64,000 nucleotides of DNA from Lentimicrobium sp. (GCA_024709105.1 JANJXJ010000016.1:21682-85681), one strand, 5' to 3'; positions 17,643 to 26,362 are shown, counted from the stretch's first letter. Program-made: numbers and translations. Notes: generated from the sequence alone by a model not told the origin.

Positions 17643-17675
17643 ATACTAAATAACTAAAAACTTAGTTATTAGTAT
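17643..17675. promoter_or_regulatory. Candidate BlaI operator 2
   Basis: Inverted repeat AATAACTAA (17649-17657) and TTAGTTATT (17662-17670) with a 4-bp spacer, extended by ATACT (17643-17647) and AGTAT (17671-17675) with one bulged base. It covers the predicted transcription start. Spacing between the centres of the two palindromes is about 36 bp, roughly three and a half helical turns. Confidence 0.7.
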
Positions 17676-17808
17676 TGACTTGTTAAGTTTGCTGTTCAGG
17701 TTCTCAATACATGAAGCCTGGCTGGCTTATAAGTCACGCAAAACCAGCACTTTGAACTTCTCCGTATTTCTGCCTGAACTGCGGAGAATTAAAACCAATC
17801 AATACACA

Positions 17809-18189
17809 ATGAAAGAATTAACACGAGCAGAAGAGCAGGTAATGCAGATATTGTGGCGCATAGGCAAGGGGCATGTAAACGATGTACTCGAACATTTTCC
17901 CGAGCCCAGGCCAGCCTACAACACAGTATCTACCATTATCCGTATTCTTGAAAAAAAAGAATTTGTTGATCACGAAGCCATCGGCAAATCTCACCGTTAC
18001 TTCCCCAAAGTGAGCAAACGTGAATATACACGTTTTACCATGAAACAGATGCTTACCGGGTATTTCAGCAATTCTTACAAACAAATGGTATCATTTTTTG
18101 CAAATGACCAGGAGTTAAGCATCAGCGAAATGGAAGAGATCAGGCAATTGATGGAGAATCAGATCAATCAGAAAAAGAAAAAGATATGA
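17809..18189 (+). CDS. BlaI/MecI family transcriptional repressor
   Basis: Winged-helix repressor of 126 residues. The family opening is clear: LTRAEEQVMQILWRIGKG, then the recognition part PAYNTVSTIIRILEKKEFVDHE. The C-terminal dimerisation helices carry the region cleaved by the partner protease in related systems. The ATG at 17809 gives the conserved start; a longer frame from 17680 would add 43 residues with no similarity. It overlaps the next gene by 4 bases (ATGA), and two palindromes overlie its promoter, so it very probably represses its own operon until the M56 sensor inactivates it. A beta-lactamase gene is not present nearby. Confidence 0.93.
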   Translation: MKELTRAEEQVMQILWRIGKGHVNDVLEHFPEPRPAYNTVSTIIRILEKKEFVDHEAIGKSHRYFPKVSKREYTRFTMKQMLTGYFSNSYKQMVSFFANDQELSISEMEEIRQLMENQINQKKKKI

Positions 18190-20573
18190 CACCGTTATTT
18201 TTATATCTGCTCAAGGCTTCGGCCATACATGCCCTGCTGCTGGCATTCTATTATTTTGTCATCAGGCCGGGGCGGCGGTTTCACCTGATGCGTGCTGTTC
18301 TGGTATTGGCCATGCTGCTTCCGCTGCTGTTTCCGCTGCTTCCGCAACCGGCTGTAAAACAGGGTGAAGAAGTAATACCTCTTTACGTTATTGCTTTACC
18401 CGAAGTTACTCCCGAAATAACAGTAAACGTGGAAAAAAGCAGCTGGTCAGTCAGCGACTGGTTATCATTAGGATATTTTTTAACTGCATCACTGCTCTCG
18501 GCAGGGCTGTTGCTTTCGGTGGCATCAGTGGTCAGGCGGCTGCGCAAAGCGGACTTTTCAATCACACCCTACGGAAAGGTTTATATTGATAATAAGGCCA
18601 TCAGCCCGTTTTCGTTTTTTAAATGGGTTTTCTTTCCCAAAAATACGCTGCGGCGCGATGATGCCGACTTGCTGCTCAGGCACGAATTCAGCCATGTAGC
18701 TCATAAACATAGCATTGACAGGTTATTGTCGGCTGGTTTCAGGGCATTTTTCTGGTTCAGCCCATTTGCTCACCTGAATTATAAATGGTTGTCGGAAGTG
18801 CATGAATATCAAGCCGATGCCGATGCCATCAATGCCAGCAGCGACCGGATTTCCTACACCCGGCTCATGGCCGAATGGTCAGGAATTTACACCGAAAATC
18901 AAATTGCTCATCCATTTAGTGCTCATCTTAAAAAACGATTTATTATGCTTAACCATTTTAAACCTGGCAAATTAAATTTTGCAGCCATTGTTGCAGGCCT
19001 TATGCTTGTAACTTCCGCCGTTGTGCTTACCTCCATGATTCAACCCGAAAATCACTTGAAGGGCAATCTGCTCGACAACAGTTTAACAGTAAGTGCTGAT
19101 TCTGAGGTTACTGCCAACGCGAGTTCTGCAAATACAGAAGGTGAAACCATACTTTTAGCAGATGAAACTTCATTCCCTGCTGATCTCAACTCATTTAGCA
19201 ATGGCGACACCAATCTGATTCCGGCAGAATACCCCGGGGGAGAAGAAGCCAGAATCAGGTTCTTTACCAGTACGATAAGGTATCCGGCTGAAGCCAGAAC
19301 CAGAAACATACAGGGTACCGTTTATTTTTCGTTTACCATTGATGCTGAAGGCAAAGTAGGTTCGTTAAAAATTGTGCGCGGAATAGGAGGGGGCTGCGAC
19401 GAAGAAGTGCTTCGTGTGGCCGCACTTATGCCTGACTGGAAACCAGCGACCCGCAACGGTAAGGCAGTCGCCAGTTCAATGGTACTGCCGGTAAAATTTA
19501 CTTTATCTTCAGGAAATGAGGACGAGAAAACAGTATTTACAGTTGTTGAAGAAATGCCCGAATTTCCCGGTGGCGATGAGGCTAAGGCCGCTTACATGAA
19601 ATCTAAATTGTCCTATCCCGAATCAGCATTGAAAAGCAAGACAGAAGGAACAGTTTATATAACATTTGTTGTTGAAAAGGATGGTAGTGTAAATGATGTA
19701 AAGATTCTAAGAGGTGTACATCCCGATCTGGATGCAGCGGCAATGAAAGCCGTTATAGAGATGCCCGCCTGGAAACCCGGCAAACAGAGAGGCGAACCGG
19801 TGCGGGTTCAGTTTAATTTGCCTGTTAGGTTTAAGTTACCCGCCGAAAGTCAGAAACCTGTTAAGGAAGTCAAAAACTCCTCCATGGTGGATGGCCGCGA
19901 GGTATTCAATGTAGTTGAAGTACAGCCTGAATTTCCGGGAGGTATTGACGCATTGGTCAAATACCTGAAAGAGAAGAATGTATATCCTGAAAAAGCCAGA
20001 CAGGAAAAAGTAGAAGGCACTGTGTATATAAATTTTATTATTGAGGCAGACGGTAGTGTAAGCAATGCCAAATTGTTGCGGGGCATTGGTTCGGGTTGCG
20101 ACGAGGTAGCCCTGGAATCAGTTAAAAACATGCCCGCCTGGAAGCCCGGTAAAAATAGGGGAGTTGCGGTTCCGGTATCCTTCAACATTCCCATTAAATT
20201 TACCCTTGACCCGTCTAAACCTGCGAAAGAGCCAGAAATGCCTGAAAAATCGATGTATGGAGGGCGCGAGGTTTACAATAAAGTTGATGAAGCTCCTGTT
20301 TTTCCGGGTGGAAATGACGCTTTGCTGGCTTATTTCCGGAGTTTTGTTCCCGGAATCAGCTTTACAGGCCCGGAGGTAAGCGCTGACGTTTATTATGTAA
20401 GTTTGATTATTGAAGCTGACGGTAAGGTGACCCCCGGCGGAATTTCCGGCAGCGAAAGCAAGCAGGTGAAAGAGCAGTTGATGTCAGCTGTAAAGGATAT
20501 GCCGGACTGGAAACCTGGAAAAAAGGCTGGTAAAGCGGTTCCGGTAAGGGAGATATTGTTTCTGAAAAAATAG
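18186..20573 (+). CDS. BlaR1-like M56 peptidase with four tandem TonB C-terminal domains
   Basis: Membrane metallopeptidase sensor of 795 residues. The N-terminal M56 part has TM helices at about residues 5-25, 35-53 and 95-120, and the zinc motif HEFSH at His166-His170, with HEYQADADA as the third-ligand helix. A TM at about 262-283 leads to the periplasm. Four TonB C-terminal domains follow, each opening with (Y/F)PGG at residues 349, 460, 583 and 706 and ending with MP-W-P plus a short beta strand; the fourth is the most divergent. BlaR1-TonB fusions are common in this phylum, usually with one or two such domains. The expected job is to sense an envelope signal and cleave the BlaI-type repressor encoded just upstream. 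There is no penicillin-binding domain, so the signal need not be a beta-lactam. Confidence 0.93.
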   Translation: MTPLFLYLLKASAIHALLLAFYYFVIRPGRRFHLMRAVLVLAMLLPLLFPLLPQPAVKQGEEVIPLYVIALPEVTPEITVNVEKSSWSVSDWLSLGYFLTASLLSAGLLLSVASVVRRLRKADFSITPYGKVYIDNKAISPFSFFKWVFFPKNTLRRDDADLLLRHEFSHVAHKHSIDRLLSAGFRAFFWFSPFAHLNYKWLSEVHEYQADADAINASSDRISYTRLMAEWSGIYTENQIAHPFSAHLKKRFIMLNHFKPGKLNFAAIVAGLMLVTSAVVLTSMIQPENHLKGNLLDNSLTVSADSEVTANASSANTEGETILLADETSFPADLNSFSNGDTNLIPAEYPGGEEARIRFFTSTIRYPAEARTRNIQGTVYFSFTIDAEGKVGSLKIVRGIGGGCDEEVLRVAALMPDWKPATRNGKAVASSMVLPVKFTLSSGNEDEKTVFTVVEEMPEFPGGDEAKAAYMKSKLSYPESALKSKTEGTVYITFVVEKDGSVNDVKILRGVHPDLDAAAMKAVIEMPAWKPGKQRGEPVRVQFNLPVRFKLPAESQKPVKEVKNSSMVDGREVFNVVEVQPEFPGGIDALVKYLKEKNVYPEKARQEKVEGTVYINFIIEADGSVSNAKLLRGIGSGCDEVALESVKNMPAWKPGKNRGVAVPVSFNIPIKFTLDPSKPAKEPEMPEKSMYGGREVYNKVDEAPVFPGGNDALLAYFRSFVPGISFTGPEVSADVYYVSLIIEADGKVTPGGISGSESKQVKEQLMSAVKDMPDWKPGKKAGKAVPVREILFLKK

Positions 20574-20587
20574 TTTAACTGAATAAA

Positions 20588-21058
20588 ATGTATCGGAGTC
20601 GTTTCACTTTGATTTTTATAATGCTGATTGCAGCAAGCAGTGTTTCGGCTGCCTGGCCCGGAATATTTAAAACCAACCGCTACAACAGCAACGGGCTTCG
20701 GCATGGCCGCTGGGTTTATTACTGGAACGATACCACAAAAGTTCCCATGAACCGGCTGCGTTTTAAAAACGGCCGGGAATTCGGACTCAACCGGTATTAC
20801 GACATCCATGGAAAAGTCTGGCTTAAGTTCAGGGCTGCTGCCGATGGCAGAATGAAAGTAACATATTATGATGAAAAAGGGCGCAAAGAAAAGTCAGGCA
20901 GAGCGTTGATGATTTATGATCCTGCCGAAATCCGCTATTGCTGGCATGGGAAGTGGAAATTCTATGAAAACGGCAAATTGGTGAGAAAGGCTGTTTTTGA
21001 AATGGGAAACGAAAAAACAGCTGATACAGAACCCTCAGGGGAAGCGCTTAAAGAATAA
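20588..21058 (+). CDS. Secreted YwqK/MORN-like repeat protein
   Basis: A 156-residue protein with a signal peptide (residues 1-22) and short repeats of the YwqK/MORN-like kind: GLRHGRWVYYW, RFKNGREFGLNRYY and WHGKWKFYENGKLV. Such repeats form antiparallel beta hairpins, often in envelope proteins; a function cannot be assigned. It follows the M56 gene by 14 bases and precedes a strong terminator, so it is the third gene of that operon. Confidence 0.75.
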   Translation: MYRSRFTLIFIMLIAASSVSAAWPGIFKTNRYNSNGLRHGRWVYYWNDTTKVPMNRLRFKNGREFGLNRYYDIHGKVWLKFRAAADGRMKVTYYDEKGRKEKSGRALMIYDPAEIRYCWHGKWKFYENGKLVRKAVFEMGNEKTADTEPSGEALKE

Positions 21059-21082
21059 TTAAAAAGGTTCACAGTTAATGCT

Positions 21083-21121
21083 CCGGCTATTCTCATGTTT
21101 ATATTGAGAATGGCCGGTTTT
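21083..21121 (+). terminator. Rho-independent terminator of the BlaI/M56 operon
   Basis: Thirteen-base stem with one T-G wobble: CCGGCTATTCTCA (21083-21095) with TGAGAATGGCCGG (21105-21117), 9-nt loop, then TTTT. Confidence 0.85.
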
Positions 21122-21195
21122 GCCAAATATTGTTAATTCAGAACTTTACCCAAACAATGGGTTTTCTGCTTTGTTTTTCTAAAAAAACCAAAACC

Positions 21196-21465
21196 ATGAA
21201 CTGTCCTGTTTGCAATGTTTCCCTCAATATTACCGAGCGTTCGGGTGTTGAAATTGATTATTGTCCGAAATGCCGGGGCATTTGGCTTGACCGCGGAGAG
21301 CTTGACAAGATTATTGAACGCAATAGTGAATCCATCCAGCAGAGGCCGGCTTCGGGAGATAACTACAGGCCCCATGACCATAATCAGGGCAAATATCCCC
21401 AGCACGGATACGGCCAGCCTTACAAGAAAAAGAAAAATTTTCTGGAAGATATTTTTGATTTCTAA
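21196..21465 (+). CDS. TFIIB-type zinc-ribbon protein
   Basis: An 89-residue protein with an N-terminal zinc ribbon: Cys3-P-V-Cys6 and Cys23-P-K-Cys26, followed by RGIWLDRGELDKI, the hallmark of the zf-TFIIB (YjdM/COG3809-like) family. The tail is polar, rich in His, Gln, Tyr and Pro, then basic (KKKKNF), and ends EDIFDF. The ATG at 21196 gives the conserved MNCPVC start; a frame from 21130 adds 22 unrelated residues. Function in the family is unknown. Confidence 0.88.
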   Translation: MNCPVCNVSLNITERSGVEIDYCPKCRGIWLDRGELDKIIERNSESIQQRPASGDNYRPHDHNQGKYPQHGYGQPYKKKKNFLEDIFDF

Positions 21466-21594
21466 TCAGCCTGAACCTCAGAAATTCTTTCATGTGCAGG
21501 TTAACCGGGTTTTTGCTGTAACAATAATGAATCAACCAGTGCACCATTTTTGATTTCCAGGCTGCTTTCCCGGCAAATCTGTAAGCATTTTTAG

Positions 21595-21602
21595 TATCTT
21601 TG
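21595..21602 (+). promoter_or_regulatory. Candidate -7 promoter box for the DUF4369/TlpA lipoprotein gene
   Basis: TATCTTTG, an exact consensus match, 27 bases before the ATG at 21629. No convincing -33 element. Confidence 0.5.
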
Positions 21603-21628
21603 GCCCCCTAACCCAACAAACTTAAAAG

Positions 21629-22732
21629 ATGAGAAACCTGTTTTTCAGTTTATTGGCCATTGTTCTTGTGGCTTCCTGCACATCGCGCAAAGGTGATGAG
21701 TATATCATAAAAGGTACTTTAACCGGAAGTAACCTCCCCGAAAAAGTTTTTTTACAAACCAGTAAAGACGGCCGTTTCGAGGTACTTGACACAGCCGATG
21801 TAGTGGAAGGAAAGTTCAGATTCGAAGGTAAAATCGGCAATCCCGATATGTTTTATGTCGCACTGGATGAAAACCGTTTTGCGTCATTTTTTAACGAAGC
21901 CGCAAGCATAAACATCGAATTGCACAGCGACAGCCTGATGAACCCCAAAGTTAATGGTTCAGAGTCTGACAAACAATACCGTGAATATCTCAGGATGGTG
22001 GAGCGCCAGCGCAGCGTTGAGATTGGGCTGTATACTGCATACAACGAAGCAGCCCGTCAGAACGACACCGTTACGCTTCAAAAGCTGGAAAAAGACATAG
22101 AAGCCAATGACCTGGCTCAGAAAGAGGAAATTATAACTTATATTAAGGACAACAATGCTTCATTTGTAACCCCCTACGTTGCCCTAAGGCATGCTTATTT
22201 GTTTGAGCTGGAAGATATGGAAACCATTTATGCCGCTTTCGATAAAAAGATTACTGACGCCAAGTACGCAGTAATGTTCAACGAAAGGATTGTAATTCTG
22301 CAGAATGTTGCCATTGGCAAAACTGCACCCGATTTTACCATGAACGATGTGGAAGGCCGTCCGGTGAGTCTCTCGCAATTCCGCGGTAAATATGTACTTG
22401 TTGATTTCTGGGCTGCCTGGTGCGGGCCATGCCGTGCCGAAAATCCCAATGTTGTAGAGGCTTACAATAAATTCAAGGATGCAGGATTTGATGTACTGGG
22501 TGTGTCTCTCGACCGCAGTAAGGAGGACTGGATGCAGGCCATTGCCAAGGACAACCTCACCTGGACCCATGTTTCTGATTTACAATACTGGCAGAACGCG
22601 GCCGCAAAACTTTACGGAGTCAACTCAATTCCGGCAAATGTGCTGCTCGATAAGGATGGGGTAATCATTGCCCGAAACCTCAGGGGAGAGGATCTGCACA
22701 AAAAACTTGCAGAAGTATTGGCAGGGGTATAG
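21629..22732 (+). CDS. TlpA-like thioredoxin lipoprotein with DUF4369 domain
   Basis: Envelope thiol-disulfide protein of 367 residues. The lipoprotein signal ends LVASC, so Cys17 is probably lipidated. A DUF4369 beta domain covers about residues 22-125 (YIIKGTLTGSNLPEKVFLQT). A helical linker follows, then an AhpC/TSA-thioredoxin domain from about residue 232 (GKTAPDFTMNDVEGRPVSLSQF) with the redox motif WCGPC in VDFWAAWCGPCRAENP. This domain order is typical of Bacteroidota TlpA/ResA proteins that reduce disulfides in the periplasm. It has its own promoter box and terminator. Confidence 0.93.
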   Translation: MRNLFFSLLAIVLVASCTSRKGDEYIIKGTLTGSNLPEKVFLQTSKDGRFEVLDTADVVEGKFRFEGKIGNPDMFYVALDENRFASFFNEAASINIELHSDSLMNPKVNGSESDKQYREYLRMVERQRSVEIGLYTAYNEAARQNDTVTLQKLEKDIEANDLAQKEEIITYIKDNNASFVTPYVALRHAYLFELEDMETIYAAFDKKITDAKYAVMFNERIVILQNVAIGKTAPDFTMNDVEGRPVSLSQFRGKYVLVDFWAAWCGPCRAENPNVVEAYNKFKDAGFDVLGVSLDRSKEDWMQAIAKDNLTWTHVSDLQYWQNAAAKLYGVNSIPANVLLDKDGVIIARNLRGEDLHKKLAEVLAGV

Positions 22733-22754
22733 TTAAAACCAAAAACTTTTTTAG

Positions 22755-22785
22755 CGGCAGTCCATTTTACGGATTGCCGTTTTTT
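22755..22785 (+). terminator. Rho-independent terminator of the TlpA-like lipoprotein gene
   Basis: CGGCAGTCC (22755-22763) pairs with GGATTGCCG (22771-22779) with one G-T wobble and a 7-nt loop, followed by TTTTTT. It lies between convergent genes and ends the plus-strand unit; on the minus strand it lacks a T-run. Confidence 0.85.
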
Positions 22786-22791
22786 GTTTAT

Positions 22792-23241
22792 CTACCTTTT
22801 CTTCTTAAAAAAATCTGTAATCAGTGCGCTGCATTCGTCGGCCATTACCCCCCCTTTGATTTTGGTTTTGGGGTGTAACAGCGATGCATTAAGGGTAGAA
22901 TAACCGCGTTTGGGGTCGCTGGCTCCAAATACAATTTCTCCTATTTGCATCCACATGGAAGCAGCGGCGCACATGGGGCAGGGCTCCAGAGTAACGTAGA
23001 GTGTGCAATCGTTCAGGTATTTGCCGCCAATAAAGTTGGCTGCAGCAGTAAACGCCTGCATTTCGGCATGTGCTGTGGCGTCGTTAAGTGTTTCGGTAAG
23101 ATTGTGCCCCCTTGCAATGATTTTGCCATTGCTCACAATTACCGCACCAACCGGCACCTCATCGCGCTGCAATGCCTTGAGCGCTTCTTTATATGCTTCG
23201 CGCATAAATTGCAGGTCGGTGTTTTTTGATAACATTTCCAT
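22792..23241 (-). CDS. tadA: tRNA-specific adenosine deaminase
   Basis: Zinc deaminase that converts the wobble adenosine of tRNA-Arg(ACG) to inosine. The signature is present: HAEMQAF (zinc His, catalytic Glu) and PCPMCAAA (two zinc Cys). VPVGAVIVSNGKIIARGHN and the C-terminal GYSTLNASLLHP are typical of TadA. The ATG at 23241 is chosen because a -7 box (minus, 23271-23264) lies between it and the next in-frame ATG at 23301; an ATG at 23235 is also possible. Length about 149 aa is usual. Confidence 0.93.
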   Translation of the reverse strand: MEMLSKNTDLQFMREAYKEALKALQRDEVPVGAVIVSNGKIIARGHNLTETLNDATAHAEMQAFTAAANFIGGKYLNDCTLYVTLEPCPMCAAASMWMQIGEIVFGASDPKRGYSTLNASLLHPKTKIKGGVMADECSALITDFFKKKR

Positions 23242-23263
23242 GTAGCGGTTATTATTCCTGGTG

Positions 23264-23271
23264 CAAATATA
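23264..23271 (-). promoter_or_regulatory. Candidate -7 promoter box for tadA
   Basis: Minus strand TATATTTG, an exact TAnnTTTG match 22 bases before the tadA ATG. It excludes the longer start at 23301. Confidence 0.5.
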
Positions 23272-23794
23272 GTGCAGGTTGGCTGATTGGCACATCAGCA
23301 ATCGGGTAAGTATGTATACATATAGAACAAAATTAACAGATTGTCCCTGATGCAGTTGTTTTGAATCCTTATGGCAACCGGGAATGGCTGGTGATGGAAC
23401 TGAGCCAAAACTCGGGATGCACTGGCATATATAATCCCGGGGAAGAGGGTTTTGTTTAATTTATAAATGAGTTATAATTAACATTAAGCCAACAAAATGT
23501 GCAGCTATAGTATTTAGTTTAAAAGCAATTTTGAAACAGAATAACCCAAAGTAACAAGCATTATATCTCCGGACCATCTGTCGCAGCAAAAAAAATGCAA
23601 TGAATCTTCAGTAAGTCAAACATTTTACCCAAACACTTGTTTAAGCCATTGCCCGAAGAAATGCCAGTCTGAAACGATTTTTTTCTGAATGCACTCATAA
23701 TTTGGTTTTGCAGTTAAAGCAAGCCTTATTTTTCCTATAATTGCAGTCCCGAAAGGGAAGTTTTATTATTTTAATATCGGTTTTAACAACTGGA
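23272..23794. other. Intergenic region upstream of the ATP synthase operon
   Basis: About 520 bp without a supported gene. It should hold the atp promoter; the nearest candidate is TATAATTG at 23736-23743, one mismatch from consensus and 52 bases before the atpB ATG. The rest shows no clear RNA, repeat or terminator. No atpI, atpC or atpD lies here. Confidence 0.4.
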
Positions 23795-24898
23795 ATGAAG
23801 AAATTTTACCTGATTATTTTTCTGTGGGTTTTCTCCCTGCAAATGCCAAATGTTGCATTAGCCGTGGGTTCCGGCGAAAACTCCGGCCACGAAGAAGACT
23901 TCAATGCAGGAGTGATGATTATCGATCACATTGTTGACAGTTATGAGTGGCACATTGCCAGCATTGGTCATACACACATTTCCATTCCCCTGCCGGTAAT
24001 ACTTCTCGATGAAGGAAAACTGCATGTTTTTCTCTCCTCAAAGTTTCATCACGGACACGATGCTTACAAGGGATTTAAAATTGAAACTGCTCAAGGTACC
24101 AACCGGGGTAAAATTGTAAAAGTAGTTCCTGAAACTATGGAAACCGACCATGAAGCCGGTAAGCCCGTTGATTTATCCATTACCAAGAATGTGGTAGGAG
24201 TTTTTGTTAGTTTTACTGTCTTGCTGCTGGTTTTCTTTTCGGTAGCCAGGGCTTACAAACGCAATGCAGGCCACGCACCCAAAGGCCTTCAGTCGGTACT
24301 GGAGCCACTTATACTCTTCATCCGCGACGAAATAGCAAAACCCTCTATTGGGAAACATTATGAGCGGTTTATGCCGTTTTTGCTCACCATGTTCTTTTTT
24401 ATCTTTTTTACCAACCTCATTGGTTTGATACCCATATTTCCGGGAGGAGCAAATGTAACCGGCAACATTGGAGTAACCATGGTGCTGGCGCTTTTCACGT
24501 TTTTTATGACATCATTCAGTGCCAACAAGTCGTACTGGCTGCATATTTTCAACACTCCCGGCGTTCCCTGGTGGCTTAAATTTCCGGTGCCACTTTTCCC
24601 TATAATCGAGATAACCGGAGCTGTGGTAAAGCCATTTGTACTGATGATTCGTTTGTTTGCCAATATTACAGCCGGTCACATCATTGTGCTGGGATTCATC
24701 AGTCTGATTTTTGTATTTGCCAAAATTAGTCCGGGCCTGGGCTATGGTGTATCGGTAGTATCGGTATTTTTTGCCATTTTTATCAGCCTGTTGGAGCTGT
24801 TGGTGGCATTTATACAGGCCTACGTTTTTACCCTTTTGTCGGCTTTGTATTTTGGTATGGCAACAGAAGAGCATGCACACGCAGGTGAGCACCACTAA
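23795..24898 (+). CDS. atpB: ATP synthase F0 subunit a
   Basis: Proton-channel stator subunit, 367 residues. The ATG at 23795 starts a signal-like segment (MKKFYLIIFLWVFSLQMP...ALA) followed by a His-rich periplasmic region of about 110 residues, an extension seen in Bacteroidota subunit a and absent from E. coli. Five or six TM helices follow from about residue 125. The essential Arg is in FVLMIRLFANITAGHI, and the C-terminal helix reads VAFIQAYVFTLLSALYFG. The frame is open further upstream (23741) but without a secretory start. First gene of atpBEFHAG. Confidence 0.95.
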   Translation: MKKFYLIIFLWVFSLQMPNVALAVGSGENSGHEEDFNAGVMIIDHIVDSYEWHIASIGHTHISIPLPVILLDEGKLHVFLSSKFHHGHDAYKGFKIETAQGTNRGKIVKVVPETMETDHEAGKPVDLSITKNVVGVFVSFTVLLLVFFSVARAYKRNAGHAPKGLQSVLEPLILFIRDEIAKPSIGKHYERFMPFLLTMFFFIFFTNLIGLIPIFPGGANVTGNIGVTMVLALFTFFMTSFSANKSYWLHIFNTPGVPWWLKFPVPLFPIIEITGAVVKPFVLMIRLFANITAGHIIVLGFISLIFVFAKISPGLGYGVSVVSVFFAIFISLLELLVAFIQAYVFTLLSALYFGMATEEHAHAGEHH

Positions 24899-24944
24899 GA
24901 ATTTTTAAAGTTAATTTTTTGATTCATCCTTAAACCAAACAATT

Positions 24945-25205
24945 ATGACAATTTTATCAGTACTTCTGCAGGCAGCAACTGATCTGGCCCCATTGGCCAA
25001 GATGGCTGCCGCTTTCGGCGCAGGAATCGCCGCAATTGCCGCTGCATTTGGTATCGGCAACATCGGCCGTGCAGCACTTGAATCCATTGCACGCCAGCCC
25101 GAGGCTTCAGGAGACATCAGGTCAAACATGATTGTATCGGCTGCTCTTATCGAGGGAGTTGCCTTCTTTGCCATCGTGGTTTGTCTGCTTATCCTGTTCA
25201 TCTGA
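24945..25205 (+). CDS. atpE: ATP synthase F0 subunit c
   Basis: Rotor-ring proteolipid of 86 residues with two TM helices joined by the conserved polar loop RQPE (residues 50-53). The ion-binding carboxylate is Glu70 in ALIEGVAFF. Helix 1 lacks the Gln, and Gly71 replaces the Ser/Thr, that characterise sodium-binding rings, so proton coupling is likely. The Gly/Ala-rich helix 1 (AAFGAGIAAIAAAFGIG) is typical. A terminator-like hairpin follows directly. Confidence 0.96.
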   Translation: MTILSVLLQAATDLAPLAKMAAAFGAGIAAIAAAFGIGNIGRAALESIARQPEASGDIRSNMIVSAALIEGVAFFAIVVCLLILFI

Positions 25206-25215
25206 TTTAAAGCAG

Positions 25216-25259
25216 AAAAAGCTTCCGGTTCAACGGTTGGTTGCGCCGGCAGCTTTTTT
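25216..25259 (+). terminator. Terminator-like hairpin inside the atp operon, between atpE and atpF
   Basis: AAAAAGCT-T-CCGG (25216-25228) pairs with CCGG-C-AGCTTTTT (25246-25258): 12 paired bases, one mismatch, 17-nt loop, ending in a T-run. It has the form of an intrinsic terminator but sits between atpE and atpF, so it is probably a partial terminator or a 3'-end stabiliser for an atpBE message. Confidence 0.7.
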
Positions 25260-25293
25260 AAACTGAAACAGTCATTAAACTAAAAGGAACAAT

Positions 25294-25788
25294 ATGGAAT
25301 TGGTAAATCCCGGAATTGGTCTCATTTTTTGGATGGCCCTTTCGTTTGGGTTGCTGTTGTTTATCCTCGGCAAATTTGTGTGGCCTCCCATTATGAAGGC
25401 ATTGCACGAACGCGAAAAAAATATCGAACTGGCACTTCACGAAGCCGATAAGGCCCGCGAAGAGATGAAACAGCTTATGTTCACCAACGAGCAAATGATG
25501 CTCGAAGCCAAGGAAGAGCGCGATAAGCTTATCGGAGAAGCCCGTCAAATAAGGGAATCATTGATTGAGGAAGCCAGAGCCAAAGCTGCTGAAGAGGCCT
25601 CGCGCATGATAGAAAATGCAAGAGAACGCATTCATTTTGAGAAACTTGCTGCCATAACCGAGCTCAAAAACCAAATCGCAAACCTGTCAATCGAAATTGC
25701 AGAAAAGGTGCTGAAAAAAGAACTTTCAGACCCTGCAAAGCAGGAAGAAATGGTACGTGAATCGCTCAAAGAAATCAATCTCAATTAA
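25294..25788 (+). CDS. atpF: ATP synthase F0 subunit b
   Basis: Peripheral-stalk subunit of 164 residues: one N-terminal TM helix (about residues 8-30, ending ILGKFVWPPIMKAL) followed by a long charged helix, rich in Glu, Lys, Arg and Ala, that dimerises and reaches the F1 head. Length and layout are normal. It ends 5 bases before atpH. Confidence 0.94.
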   Translation: MELVNPGIGLIFWMALSFGLLLFILGKFVWPPIMKALHEREKNIELALHEADKAREEMKQLMFTNEQMMLEAKEERDKLIGEARQIRESLIEEARAKAAEEASRMIENARERIHFEKLAAITELKNQIANLSIEIAEKVLKKELSDPAKQEEMVRESLKEINLN

Positions 25789-25793
25789 ATCAA

Positions 25794-26351
25794 ATGAATA
25801 ATCCAAGGGTAAATATTCGTTATGCACAGGCGCTTTTCGACCTGGCCATCGAACGAAACGAAATAGAAGAAGCCCGCAGGGACATGAAACTGATTGCAAC
25901 AGTTTGCAGTCAGAACGAAGATTTAATTTCGATGCTGAAAAGCCCGGTAATCAACAGCGATAAAAAAACAGGGGTAATCCGTCAGTTGTTTGGAAATCAG
26001 ATCAGCAAACTGTCATTAAGTTTTGTGGAAATCATTATCCGCAAAAGAAGAGAAGCGCATCTTTATCCGATAGTAAGCACTTTTGAGGATTTGTACCTTG
26101 ATTACCGAAAAATAATAAAGGCAACAGTAACTTCGGCTGAGCCACTTTCGGCGGGAGCACGCGAAAGCCTGCTTCAATTGCTTGAAAGTCAATCCGAATC
26201 AAAAATTGTGTTGTCGGAGGTGGTTGATCCGTCCATTCTTGGAGGTTTGATAGTAAAAGTAAAAAATCAGTTGTTCGACGACAGCATAAAGCAGAAACTT
26301 CAGTTACTGCGCAAAGAATTTAATGTTAACACTTACATCAGAGAATTTTAA
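25794..26351 (+). CDS. atpH: ATP synthase F1 subunit delta
   Basis: OSCP/delta subunit of 185 residues linking the b stalk to the top of F1. The opening [17 protein letters not shown] and the C-terminal pattern [29 protein letters not shown] are family signatures. It sits 11 bases before atpA. Confidence 0.94.
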   Translation: MNNPRVNIRYAQALFDLAIERNEIEEARRDMKLIATVCSQNEDLISMLKSPVINSDKKTGVIRQLFGNQISKLSLSFVEIIIRKRREAHLYPIVSTFEDLYLDYRKIIKATVTSAEPLSAGARESLLQLLESQSESKIVLSEVVDPSILGGLIVKVKNQLFDDSIKQKLQLLRKEFNVNTYIREF

Positions 26352-26362
26352 ACTGGAAACCA

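Noticed and set aside
23285..23305. TTGGCAC motif considered as a sigma-54 -24 element
   Set aside because: No GC/TTGC element at -12 spacing; no other -24/-12 promoter was found despite the rpoN gene.
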